Below are positions 48,540-57,431 of a stretch of DNA of 64,000 nt, piece after piece. Positions within the stretch are counted from its first letter, which is position 1. Every line of letters begins with the position of its first letter. The position numbers and the translations under genes are program-made. The stretch is from NCBI RefSeq assembly GCF_000317105.1, contig NC_019693.1, positions 4,403,227 through 4,467,226 of the forward strand, read 5' to 3'. Under the pieces are notes generated by a model that was not told the origin of the DNA, searched no databases, and worked only from the letters and a program-made list of their open reading frames with translations. The stretch comes from Oscillatoria acuminata PCC 6304 (lineage in GTDB: Bacteria; Cyanobacteriota; Cyanobacteriia; Cyanobacteriales; Laspinemataceae).

Positions 48540-49763
48540 ATGCTTTCTTCCTCCCCCTCCCCCCCCATCCGAGTGATGCGAATTATTGCCCGCATGAATG
48601 TGGGTGGCCCTGCAACTCATGTGACGGTATTGAATGAAGGGTTAACTCATCTCGGTTATGAGTGTCTGTTAGTGACTGGGATGGAAACCAGTCGGGAAGG
48701 GACGCTTAAAGATGAATTTACAGCGCGTCAGTTGGCGATGGAAATTATTCCAGACTTGGGGCGTGAAATTAATTTTCGTCAGGATATGGCTACTCTGTTA
48801 AAACTGTATCAGTTAATGCGGGAGTGGAAGCCGGATATCGTTCATACCCATACGGCAAAAGCGGGTTTGGTGGGACGATTGGCGGCGCGGTGGGCGGGGG
48901 TACCCTGGGTGGTGCATACGTTTCATGGTCATGTGTTTCATGGGTATTTTGGTGCGATGAAAACCCGGGTTTTTATTGAATTAGAGAAATTTTGTGCGAG
49001 ACTGAGCAGCCGCATTATTACGATTAGCGATCGCCTGAAATCGGAAATTGTCAGCTATGGTATCACCGATTCTTCCCACATTGAAGTGATTCCTTTGGGT
49101 CTGGAACTCCATCGGCTCAAGAACGTCTCGACCACAAATCAGTTTCGTGCAGAATTCGACTTACCGGCGGATGTCGGTTTAGTGGGTGCGGTAGGACGTT
49201 TGGTGCCGATTAAAAATTTGCATCTATTTCTGGAGGCGGCTGCGATCGCCTATCACCAAAATCCCCATCTGCGTTTTGCGATCGTGGGCGATGGCGAACT
49301 GCGTGGGGAACTTGAAACTTACGCCGAACAGTTGCACATTGAAAAAGCGGTCATTTTCACCGGATGGCGTCGGGATTTGGCGCAAGTGTATGCAGATTTG
49401 GATGCGGTGGTGATTTCCTCGGATAACGAAGGGACTCCGGCTTCTTTGATTGAGGCAATGGCTGCCGGTTGTCCGGTGATTTCTACCCGGGTTGGGGGGG
49501 TTGCGGATTTAATCCAGGAAGGTTACACTGGGCGTCTAGTTCCCCCCCGGGACGCGAACGCTTTAGCTCAAGCTATTCTCACTTTATTTCAGGAATCTAC
49601 GACTACGGCTCAATTCGCACAGCAAGCGCAAACACTGATGTTACAAAACTATACTTCAGAGCGTTTGGTTGCTGATATGGACAAGTTTTACAAAACTTTA
49701 ACCCTTGTTGCTAAGACTCGTCCCTTTTCTCTAGGGATTGTATCACCGGAGAAACGTAGTTAG
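48540..49763 (+). CDS. Family 4 glycosyltransferase
   Basis: The ATG at 48540 (MLSSSPSPPIRVMRIIARM) is preferred to a TTG at 48528. This 407-residue GT4 protein has RMNVGGPATHV, HTHTAKAGLVGRLAARWAG, TFHGHVFHGYFG, and a donor site SSDNEGTPASLIEAMAAG. These match the enzymes that add the second sugar to undecaprenyl-linked glycans. The WecA-like transferase downstream would supply its acceptor, which strengthens that reading. Confidence 0.9.
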   Translation: MLSSSPSPPIRVMRIIARMNVGGPATHVTVLNEGLTHLGYECLLVTGMETSREGTLKDEFTARQLAMEIIPDLGREINFRQDMATLLKLYQLMREWKPDIVHTHTAKAGLVGRLAARWAGVPWVVHTFHGHVFHGYFGAMKTRVFIELEKFCARLSSRIITISDRLKSEIVSYGITDSSHIEVIPLGLELHRLKNVSTTNQFRAEFDLPADVGLVGAVGRLVPIKNLHLFLEAAAIAYHQNPHLRFAIVGDGELRGELETYAEQLHIEKAVIFTGWRRDLAQVYADLDAVVISSDNEGTPASLIEAMAAGCPVISTRVGGVADLIQEGYTGRLVPPRDANALAQAILTLFQESTTTAQFAQQAQTLMLQNYTSERLVADMDKFYKTLTLVAKTRPFSLGIVSPEKRS

Positions 49764-50086
49764 ACTAAAGACTGACGCAACGCAACTAAAAAACAGGTTT
49801 TTATACTCTTCTTCTGACTAAAAATCAGAATTTTTAGTTCCGCAGCCGGGTTTTTAGATGAGGTCTTGTTTAGGACAAACCCAATCCGATGCAAGTTTGT
49901 GGTGGGTTTATTGAGTCCCCAGGCCATCTGAGGTGCATTTGACAGCAGGGTGACTGGAAGAACACTGTGTTAGCTGACCGCCAGAGGATACAATCCGCAA
50001 AATGGCGGCTGAGTTAACCATTGAGGTGATTTGTGGTGTTTTTTCACTCTGTACTGAAACCAAATGTACCAGATTAGGGCAATTTC
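49764..50086. other. Gap with weak AT hairpin, possible regulatory leader
   Basis: No gene is recognised. A 9-bp stem (49817-49825 with 49830-49838, ACTAAAAAT) is A+T-only, so it is a weak terminator at best. GC-rich AAACCTGTTTTTA-like pieces precede it. No clear promoter was identified before the WecA-like gene. Confidence 0.35.
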
Positions 50087-51190
50087 ATGACTACACATTG
50101 GTTACTCGCTGAGGCTGTCATTTTGTCGATGTCTCTGGCGGGTGGCGGGACTTATCTAGCCCGCTATGCCGCTTGTCGCTTTCGGTGGCTGGATAAACCG
50201 GGACAGCACAAGGCACATAGTCATCCGATTCCCCTGTTGGGCGGAATTGCGATGTATGTAGGATTTATTTTGACTTTACTGATTGTTGATTCACAGTGGT
50301 TCTTCTCCCAAGGGGTGACTCTGGCGATCGCCGCGACGTTGTTGGCGGGGATGGGATTGTATGACGACCTGCGCGGACTCAATCCTTTACCTAAACTGGT
50401 CGGCCAACTGTTGGCTGGCATTGCTTTGGTCTCTAGTGGGATTTTTATACATCTAACGGGAATTCAGGGGTTGGATATTGCCCTGACTTTATTTTGGGTG
50501 GTGGGAATCTGCAATGCACTGAATCTGCTGGATAATATGGATGGTCTGTCGGCGGGGGTGAGTGCGATCGCCTGTGTTGGTTTCGGGGCGATCGCCTGGT
50601 TCCAGGGACAAATTCCTTTGGTTGTCGTTTGTGGGACGATCTTCGGGATTACCTTGGGATTCCTGCGGTTTAACTGGCATCCGGCCACAATTTTTATGGG
50701 AGATGCGGGCAGTCTGTTTATTGGATTTTTGTTAGCGGCCCTGGGATTGATGGTCATTTCCCCGAGTGCAGAATTTTCCGGAAGTTGGCTAGTTCCCATC
50801 GTTATTTTAGCAGTTCCAATTTTTGATACCACCCTGGTTACCTTCTCACGTTTGCGTCGCCAACTGAAACTCACCGATGGAGGACGGGATCACACCTCCC
50901 ATCGCTTGGTACGGATGGGGTTGACGGTTCCCCAAGGGGTGGGACGAATTTATAAAGCAGCCGGTGTTTGCAATGCGGTAGGAGTGGCGATCGCTCTCAA
51001 CCCATCTTGGGCGATCTCGGCACCGAGTGTGATGATTCTCGGTTTATTCGCGATCGCGGCCTTCTTTTGGTTTGAACAAGTGGACCTTTCCGATACTGGA
51101 CAACCAACCCCGGATTCTCACCCTTCCCGGTTCGTTTCAGACTCCGAATCGTTAACTTCTCCGCCAGTTTATAAACAGACCCAACTTTAA
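50087..51190 (+). CDS. Polyprenyl-phosphate sugar-1-phosphate transferase (WecA/TagO/MraY family)
   Basis: This 367-residue polytopic enzyme loads the first sugar phosphate (often GlcNAc-1-P) onto undecaprenyl phosphate to start the repeat unit. Motifs are DKPGQHKAHSHPIPLLGG, GLYDDLRGL, ALNLLDNMDGLSAG, MGDAGSLFIGFLLAALG and DGGRDHTSHRL, with the aspartates and histidine clusters in place. About ten membrane helices are present. It lies near the end of the locus, followed by the two UDP-sugar enzymes. Confidence 0.9.
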   Translation: MTTHWLLAEAVILSMSLAGGGTYLARYAACRFRWLDKPGQHKAHSHPIPLLGGIAMYVGFILTLLIVDSQWFFSQGVTLAIAATLLAGMGLYDDLRGLNPLPKLVGQLLAGIALVSSGIFIHLTGIQGLDIALTLFWVVGICNALNLLDNMDGLSAGVSAIACVGFGAIAWFQGQIPLVVVCGTIFGITLGFLRFNWHPATIFMGDAGSLFIGFLLAALGLMVISPSAEFSGSWLVPIVILAVPIFDTTLVTFSRLRRQLKLTDGGRDHTSHRLVRMGLTVPQGVGRIYKAAGVCNAVGVAIALNPSWAISAPSVMILGLFAIAAFFWFEQVDLSDTGQPTPDSHPSRFVSDSESLTSPPVYKQTQL

Positions 51191-51240
51191 TCCTTGATGC
51201 CCCGCTTTTATTCAATTTTCCAATTAAACCACACCCCATT

Positions 51241-52524
51241 ATGTCGGAAAAAATTGCAATTATTGGACTGGGTTATGTCGGGCTACCCTTAGCCATTGCC
51301 TTAGCTAAACAGTTCCCAGACACCGTTGGATTTGATATCAACCCGGAGAAAATTCACGCCCTCACCCAGGGAATCGACGCAACGGGAGAAGTCTGTTTAA
51401 ATAACTTAAAATCAACTTCTCTTCAATTCACCAGTGACCCCAATCATTTAAAATCATCCAATTTTTTCATTGTTGCTGTTCCCACCCCCATTGACTCCAA
51501 TCATCATCCCGATTTAACCCCTTTAATCCGGGCCTCAGAACTGGTAGGGCGGGTGTTACAACCGGGTTCGGTCGTGGTGTATGAATCTACGGTTTATCCG
51601 GGGGTGACTGAGGAAACTTGCGGAACCATTTTAGCCCAAGAATCTGGATTGCGTCCGGGTATTGATTTCAAATTAGGCTATTCTCCCGAACGCATCAATC
51701 CTGGAGATCCAGAACATAGGCTGGAAACCATTATTAAAGTGGTTGCTGGAGAAGATGCGGAGACCTTAGAACGGGTGGCGCAGGTTTATGAATCGATTAT
51801 TAAGGCGGGAATTTATCGCGCTCCTTCGATTAAGGTAGCAGAATCTGCCAAGGTGATTGAAAATATCCAGCGGGATTTGAATATTGCCTTGATGAATGAA
51901 CTGGCTTTAATTTTTGACCGCTTGAATATCTCAACTCATGAAGTATTAGCCGCTGCTGGGACTAAGTGGAATTTTTTACCGTTTAAACCGGGACTGGTGG
52001 GCGGTCATTGTATTGGGGTTGACCCGTATTATCTAACTGCAAAAGCCAAACAAGTCGGCTATCGTCCAGAGGTCATTCTCGCCGGTCGGCGCATCAATGA
52101 CAATATGGGGCGTTATCTGGGTCAGCGGTTGATTAAACTGTTGACTAATCATGAAAATATTCCGATTAAACAGGTTCGAGTCGGTATTTTAGGGATGACA
52201 TTTAAAGAGAATGTTCCCGATACTCGCAACACTCGGGTTCCCGATATTGTGGCTGAACTCGAACAGTTTGGTATCAGACCGTTAGTCCATGATCCCATTG
52301 CCAATCCGGAGGAAGTTCACCAAGTCTATGACATTTCCCTGTCGCCTTGGTCTGAGTTTTTTGCCTTGGATGCACTGATTCTAGCGGTGCCCCATCGTCA
52401 GTATTTAGAATGCTCACCGGATGAGTTGATCGAATGCCTGAATCCCGAGGGCATTTTTATGGATATTAAATCAGTATTAGGTCCGAGTCTGTTTCCTTCA
52501 AAAATAGTTTACTGGAGTTTATAA
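51241..52524 (+). CDS. UDP-HexNAc/hexose 6-dehydrogenase (TviB/WbpO-like)
   Basis: The 427-residue enzyme oxidises the C6 of a UDP-sugar with two NAD. The N-terminal IIGLGYVGLPLAIALAKQFP binds NAD. The central KFPFKPGLVGGHCIG-like GGHCIGVDPYYL carries the catalytic cysteine, and GMTFKENVPDTRNTR is the C-terminal family signature. It resembles TviB/WbpO, which act on UDP-GlcNAc or UDP-GalNAc, more than UDP-glucose dehydrogenase; substrate remains inferred. The gap to the next gene is only seven bases. Confidence 0.92.
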   Translation: MSEKIAIIGLGYVGLPLAIALAKQFPDTVGFDINPEKIHALTQGIDATGEVCLNNLKSTSLQFTSDPNHLKSSNFFIVAVPTPIDSNHHPDLTPLIRASELVGRVLQPGSVVVYESTVYPGVTEETCGTILAQESGLRPGIDFKLGYSPERINPGDPEHRLETIIKVVAGEDAETLERVAQVYESIIKAGIYRAPSIKVAESAKVIENIQRDLNIALMNELALIFDRLNISTHEVLAAAGTKWNFLPFKPGLVGGHCIGVDPYYLTAKAKQVGYRPEVILAGRRINDNMGRYLGQRLIKLLTNHENIPIKQVRVGILGMTFKENVPDTRNTRVPDIVAELEQFGIRPLVHDPIANPEEVHQVYDISLSPWSEFFALDALILAVPHRQYLECSPDELIECLNPEGIFMDIKSVLGPSLFPSKIVYWSL

Positions 52525-52530
52525 CGGGTT

Positions 52531-53592
52531 ATGAAACCGATTTTAGTGACTGGGGCGGCTGGTTTTATTGGCTTTCATTTGTGTCAGCGGTTGCTGGGAC
52601 GGGGGGAAGCGATTCTGGGGATCGATAATCTGAATGATTATTATGATGTTAATTTAAAGCGATCGCGACTGGCGTTGTTGCAAGCGCATCCCCAGTTTGA
52701 GTTTTGTCAATTAGATTTGAGCGATCGCCAGGGGATGGAGAAACTATTTGCTGACTATCAACCGGACCGAGTAATTAATTTAGCGGCCCAAGCAGGGGTG
52801 CGTTATTCCTTAACCCATCCTCATGCTTATGTGGAAAGTAACTTAATCGGGTTCACCAACATTTTAGAAGGGTGTCGGCACAACCATGTCAAACATTTAG
52901 TATTTGCTTCTTCCAGTTCAGTTTATGGTGCAAATACCAAAATGCCCTTTTCCGTTCGGGATAATGTAGATGCGCCAATTAGTTTATATGCGGCCACTAA
53001 AAAAGCCAATGAACTGATGGCGCATACCTACAGCTATTTATATGGATTGCCGACCACGGGTCTGCGATTTTTCACCGTTTATGGTCCTTGGGGGCGTCCC
53101 GATATGGCGTTGTTTCTGTTTACCGAAGCAATTTTAGCCGGAAAGCCAATTCCTGTTTTTAACTATGGTAAAATGAAAAGAGATTTTACCTATGTTGATG
53201 ATATTATCACCGGGGTAGTCCGGGTTCTTGATCGCATTCCTAAGAACAATCCAGAGTCAACTGAAACACACTCTCCTAATCCCAGTCTGACTGTTCCTTA
53301 TAAAGTTTACAATATTGGCAACAATCAGCCGGTTGAATTGTTGCGATTTATTGAAATTTTGGAGGACTGTTTGGGGAAGAAAGCTGAAAAAGAGTTTCTG
53401 CCCATGCAACCGGGAGATGTCCCGGCGACTTATGCGGATATTGAGGAATTAGAGCAAGATGTAGGATTTCGTCCCAGTATTCCCTTGGAAGTGGGAATTC
53501 CCCGGTTTGTTTCTTGGTATCAGTCCTATTATCGGCCTTTTTCTGGTAATCCACTGCCCAGTTTTGCTGACTGTCTACCTACGTTAGAATGA
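52531..53592 (+). CDS. UDP-glucuronate/UDP-HexNAcA 4-epimerase-like SDR
   Basis: The 353-residue extended SDR has [41 protein letters not shown] and [11 protein letters not shown] (YxxxK), plus [11 protein letters not shown]. These match UDP-glucuronate 4-epimerase (LpsL/GAE type) and TviC-like enzymes. It follows the dehydrogenase by seven bases, so the pair likely makes a UDP-uronate and epimerises it. A terminator lies 180 bases downstream, ending the locus. Confidence 0.92.
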   Translation: MKPILVTGAAGFIGFHLCQRLLGRGEAILGIDNLNDYYDVNLKRSRLALLQAHPQFEFCQLDLSDRQGMEKLFADYQPDRVINLAAQAGVRYSLTHPHAYVESNLIGFTNILEGCRHNHVKHLVFASSSSVYGANTKMPFSVRDNVDAPISLYAATKKANELMAHTYSYLYGLPTTGLRFFTVYGPWGRPDMALFLFTEAILAGKPIPVFNYGKMKRDFTYVDDIITGVVRVLDRIPKNNPESTETHSPNPSLTVPYKVYNIGNNQPVELLRFIEILEDCLGKKAEKEFLPMQPGDVPATYADIEELEQDVGFRPSIPLEVGIPRFVSWYQSYYRPFSGNPLPSFADCLPTLE

Positions 53593-53772
53593 TAGGGATA
53601 TTCTTAAAAACTTCAAGGGTTGCAGTCTCTTGATTTCGTTGGTTTTACTAGAATATTGACCTAGTTAATTCTCGAAACATTGATAAATTTCATTGAAATT
53701 TAGTCGTTATTTATAATATAAAAACGGCTTTGACGCATAAATTCATCAGGTTAGTTTAAATTCTTTACCCTT

Positions 53773-53805
53773 TAGGGAATGTGGAAGACCACATTCCCTA
53801 TTTTT
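53773..53805 (+). terminator. Rho-independent terminator closing the polysaccharide locus
   Basis: Perfect 12-bp arms (TAGGGAATGTGG at 53773-53784, complement at 53789-53800, loop AAGA) are followed by TTTTTA. It lies 180 bases after the epimerase gene. The rest of the 53593-54045 gap is A+T-rich with nothing recognised. Confidence 0.85.
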
Positions 53806-54045
53806 ATATAACGACTCCTGGATGCTGAATAATCCCGACTCTAGTCAGGCCCCTATTCCAACTCCTCGATAGGCCCCAGATACCCCGGGATATCATTTTT
53901 AGTCCCTAAATCCCTAATCATCTATCTGGACCTGTTTGTCAAGTACAATTTATACCAAATCAGGTCCAATGACTCGGTTCAAATTTGGTTCAAATTAGGA
54001 GTAATCTAGTGTAATAATCGCCCAATTCTAGGAGACTATCCAACG

Positions 54046-54654
54046 ATGATCGACCTCTATACCTTTCCGACTCCCAATGGACGTAAAGTTTCTATTCTGT
54101 TAGAAGAGTTAGAGATTTCCTACAATGTCCATAAGGTTGATATTACCAAAGGGGAGCAATTTTCCCCAGATTTTGTTGAGATTAATCCCAATAGTAAAAT
54201 TCCGGCAATTATCGATAATGAGTCAGAGATGACGATATTTGAATCCGGTGCTATTTTAATGTATCTGGCGGAAAAAACGGGAAAATTGCTGCCCCGGGAG
54301 ACTAAATCTCGGTATCAAGTCATGGAATGGTTGATGTTTCAGATGGCGAGTGTGGGTCCGATGTTTGGGCAGTTTAATCATTTTAATCGGTTTGCGCCGG
54401 AAAAAGTTCCTTATGCGATCGCCCGGTATGAGCAAGAAACTTTACGATTATATGGGGTATTAGATAGACAATTGGCCGATCGCCTCTATATTGCGGGGGA
54501 GGATTACTCCATTGCGGATATTGCGCTTTTTCCTTGGGTGGCGAGTTACGAGTTTATGGGGTTGACTTTAGAAAAACATCCCCATCTAAAGCGCTGGGTA
54601 GAATTACTACAGCAACGTCCGGCAGTACAACGGGGGATGGCAGTCCCTGCATAA
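54046..54654 (+). CDS. Glutathione S-transferase (YfcG/Ure2p-like)
   Basis: The 202-residue protein has a thioredoxin-fold N-terminal domain (TFPTPNGRKVSILLEELE, NPNSKIPAIID, ESGAILMYLAEK) and a helical C-terminal domain (YSIADIALFPWVASYE). This is close to YfcG-type enzymes that act on disulfides with glutathione. A GGAGACTATCC stretch near the ATG supplies a weak ribosome site. It is monocistronic by position. Confidence 0.92.
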   Translation: MIDLYTFPTPNGRKVSILLEELEISYNVHKVDITKGEQFSPDFVEINPNSKIPAIIDNESEMTIFESGAILMYLAEKTGKLLPRETKSRYQVMEWLMFQMASVGPMFGQFNHFNRFAPEKVPYAIARYEQETLRLYGVLDRQLADRLYIAGEDYSIADIALFPWVASYEFMGLTLEKHPHLKRWVELLQQRPAVQRGMAVPA

Positions 54655-54726
54655 ATTACTCTTTTTTAAGAGAAAATTGCGCTGCAGAAAAGGAAGCGGG
54701 TTAATTTTATAGGGGATGAGAGGGAG

Positions 54727-54768
54727 GACTTCAGTTGTGACACCGAAGCGGGGATAACAACTGAAGTC
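54727..54768. repeat. 12-bp inverted repeat, interspersed palindrome
   Basis: Arms GACTTCAGTTGT at 54727-54738 and ACAACTGAAGTC at 54757-54768 are perfect. It resembles the repeat at 58725-58758 in general form (ACTTCAG/GTTACTAC class), a common intergenic palindrome in this genome type. The gap holds no gene. Confidence 0.6.
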
Positions 54769-54858
54769 GGGACGTTGAACTGGGGAGAGTGCCTTTGAGG
54801 GTTGATTTGAGAAAGTTTGTTATGCTGGGATTATCTGTCCAGTAGGATCATTACAGGT

Positions 54859-55710
54859 ATGCACGGGTTTTTGACCGGATCGTTAAAAATTGAACGGTTA
54901 AACGTCGCGATCGCCGATTTACCCACCCATCTGAGAGGAACAAAATTAGTCCAGTTATCCGATTTTCATTATGAAAAGGAGGGATTGTCAGATAAACTCT
55001 TGGCGGAGGCGATCGCCGTGTCCAATCATGCCGACCCCGATTTGGTCCTGCTGACTGGGGACTATGTAACCACTAATCCTGACTGCGTTTATGCTTTGGC
55101 ATTGCAACTCAAGCATCTCCAAAGTCGCCGGGGTATCTATGGTATTTTAGGCAATCATGATATCAAATTGCCTCACTCTAAGTCCACCATTATTGCAGCA
55201 TTCGAGAAGATTGGAATTCCTATTCTCTGGAATGAAGTGGTTTATCCGTTGGGGTCAGGTTTAGCCGTGGTGGGAATGGCAGAGGTGCAGTCAGGTCAGT
55301 TTAATAGTCGGGCAGTTTTTCCCGGCATTGAGGCATCAATTCCCCGGATTGTTCTCTCCCATAATCCCGATACTGCAACTTATTTGCAAAAACTTCGGGT
55401 TGATTTACAGCTATCCGGTCATACTCATGGGGGGCAAATTATTTTACCCAAAATAGGGCCGGTTCCTGCTTATTTGAAATATCTCCGTGAACGAATTCCT
55501 AAAAGGTGGCGGCAGTGGATTCCCTATCTGTCAAAAGACTGTTATAAAATTATCGACCGATGGGAGTGGTCTCAAGGGTTGCATCAGGTGGGAAACAATC
55601 AACTTTATGTGAGTCGGGGATTGGGAACTTATTTCCCAGGACGGCTATTTTGTCCTCCAGAAGTGACGATTATAACGTTACAGGGACATCAAGATAAACA
55701 GAGGGGATAA
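54859..55710 (+). CDS. Metallophosphoesterase
   Basis: The calcineurin-like fold has metal-binding motifs QLSDFHYE (D-x-H), LTGDYV, ILGNHDIK (GNHD), VLSHNPD and SGHTHGGQI (GHTHGGQ). The ATG at 54859 (MHGFLTGSLK) is preferred to a TTG 14 codons upstream. Length is 283 residues. No signal peptide is clear. Related enzymes hydrolyse nucleotides or lipids such as UDP-diacylglucosamine; the substrate here is unknown. Confidence 0.88.
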   Translation: MHGFLTGSLKIERLNVAIADLPTHLRGTKLVQLSDFHYEKEGLSDKLLAEAIAVSNHADPDLVLLTGDYVTTNPDCVYALALQLKHLQSRRGIYGILGNHDIKLPHSKSTIIAAFEKIGIPILWNEVVYPLGSGLAVVGMAEVQSGQFNSRAVFPGIEASIPRIVLSHNPDTATYLQKLRVDLQLSGHTHGGQIILPKIGPVPAYLKYLRERIPKRWRQWIPYLSKDCYKIIDRWEWSQGLHQVGNNQLYVSRGLGTYFPGRLFCPPEVTIITLQGHQDKQRG

Positions 55711-55809
55711 AGGGTTTTTCTAACCCCAGGATCTCCCCGAATAGAAATTGCTCAGGGTGCTATCTACAAGGTTCTGCCTTGAAGATAATAAAGAATGTAA
55801 TGGACTGGT

Positions 55810-57123
55810 ATGAAAAAAGATTGTATGGATGCGGTAAGACCGATCGCTTTACTGGGTGCAGTGGCGATCGCCACCCTTGGTTGGATGGCACGATTGGAAG
55901 GTTCCGAACCCCTTTCTGCCCAGATTCCTGCCATCAATATGAGCGGTCATCGAGCCTTCGGTCCAGGGTGGATAACTTTGAATGGAACCCTAGAAAATAC
56001 AGTGGAAACTAAACCCATTATTGCGGCAAATACTCGCTTTGGGATTAAGTTATTTTCTCATATTTATCAACAAGAAAAGGCCAAAAATATTTTTATTTCT
56101 CCCTTGAGTTTGACCTTAGCTTTGCAAATGCTTAATGGGGGTGCAACGGGAGAAACTCACGAGGCGATCGCCTCGGTTTTGGAAACTCCAGGGATGGAAC
56201 AACAGCAAATTGACCTCACCCTATCAGCACTCCACACGCACCTGCATGAGATGGATTCAGAAGTAGAATTAACCATTGCTAATTCTTTTTGGATGAAGGA
56301 AGGTGGCTCTTTTAATCCTAATTTTATTCAAAGGACTGAAACCAGTTATCAAGCCCTAACTCGTGAAATTGATTTTAGTAGCCCTGCTACGGCTGCACCC
56401 GTAATTAATGGGTGGATAGCGGAAGAAACTCATCAAAGAATAGACCATATTTTAGAGCCTAATGATTTTGATAGCGGTACGATCGCTATGTTGATCAATG
56501 CTATTTACTTTAAATCTGCCTGGTTAAGTCCATTTTCCGAATCTGATACTCGTGAGCATCCATTTGCCTTAGCCGATGGACAAATGAAAGCTCATCCCCT
56601 GATGTTTCAAACCCAAGAGTTTGCTTACTATGAAAATGCTTTATTCCAGGCCATTTCTTTGCCTTATGGCAATACAGCAGAAGTAAATTTATATATTTTC
56701 CTGCCCAATCCGGAAGTAGGTTTAGATTTGTTTTTAGAGCACTTGAATGCCGAAAACTGGAATTTATGGCTTAAAGAATATTGGGAAAACAAACCTATTA
56801 GATTGGGTCTGCCACGGTTTAAGATAGAATATGATATTGAACTAAAAGATATTCTAACTGCAATGAATATGGGGATAGCCTTTAGTTCAGAGGCAGATTT
56901 TAGCTCAATTACTTCAGAACCTTTCTGGATTAGTAAAATTAAGCATAAAACATTTTTGGAGGTGAATGAAGAAGGAACGGAAGCATCGGCAGTAACGGGA
57001 ATATTGGGTACTCGCAGTGGTCCAGTGGACATGATTATTGATCGCCCTTTCTTTTTTGCGATTCGAGATGATAATACCGGCACTTTGCTATTTATGGGAA
57101 CCTTGGTTAATCCCCTAGAATAA
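55810..57123 (+). CDS. Serpin-family protease inhibitor 1
   Basis: The 437-residue protein has an N-terminal signal or anchor (LLGAVAIATLGWMA), then the serpin fold: FGIKLFSHIYQQEKAKNIFISPLSL, MLNGGATGETHEAIA, ANSFWM, and LINAIYFKSAWLSPF. The reactive-centre region EVNEEGTEASAVTGILGTRSG (near residues 390-410) has the mobile hinge (GTEASAV), so an inhibitory serpin is likely. Thr-Arg lies near the predicted scissile bond. The start may be the ATG 15 bases on. It is a tandem neighbour of two further serpin copies, one decayed. Confidence 0.9.
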   Translation: MKKDCMDAVRPIALLGAVAIATLGWMARLEGSEPLSAQIPAINMSGHRAFGPGWITLNGTLENTVETKPIIAANTRFGIKLFSHIYQQEKAKNIFISPLSLTLALQMLNGGATGETHEAIASVLETPGMEQQQIDLTLSALHTHLHEMDSEVELTIANSFWMKEGGSFNPNFIQRTETSYQALTREIDFSSPATAAPVINGWIAEETHQRIDHILEPNDFDSGTIAMLINAIYFKSAWLSPFSESDTREHPFALADGQMKAHPLMFQTQEFAYYENALFQAISLPYGNTAEVNLYIFLPNPEVGLDLFLEHLNAENWNLWLKEYWENKPIRLGLPRFKIEYDIELKDILTAMNMGIAFSSEADFSSITSEPFWISKIKHKTFLEVNEEGTEASAVTGILGTRSGPVDMIIDRPFFFAIRDDNTGTLLFMGTLVNPLE

Positions 57124-57133
57124 ACCTTACCCA

Positions 57134-57313
57134 ACCTTTGAAGAAGTCCCTGAATGAGGAACTGAAGCGGATGCCTTGACGACAAGTGCAATGAAAACTA
57201 GCGGTTTTTCTAGGAAAGAACGATTTTCAAGGATTGTCGATCGCCCATTTTTGACCGCAATTCGCACCCATCAAGTTGCACCCCTTTTATTGATGAGTTC
57301 AATCGGTAGTCCA
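57134..57313 (+). pseudogene. Decayed serpin C-terminus (third copy)
   Basis: Translated in one frame, 57134-57313 reads TFEEVPE-stop-GTEADALTTSAM, then RIVDRPFLTAIRTHQ and LLLMSSIGSP. This aligns with the intact neighbours' TFLEVNEEGTEA, MIVDRPFF, ILFMGSIV. An in-frame TGA (57155) replaces the glutamate before the hinge GTEA. Only the reactive loop and the last strands are left; the first 330 residues are missing. It is a relic of a third serpin gene between two complete ones. Confidence 0.8.
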
Positions 57314-57431
57314 TCAGGGGGACTGAATCATCAACTGTCGCGAGTCTTGCAGCCGTTGGGTAAGGGCAATTCCTACAAAAGAAGCTATTATAGACTGAAG
57401 TTTTAACTGTTTTTAAACGGAGTCTCGGAAC

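Noticed and set aside
57176-57406. 76-codon frame considered as a small gene
   Set aside because: It matches the C-terminal strands of the adjacent serpins and is preceded by an in-frame stop, so it is a pseudogene fragment.
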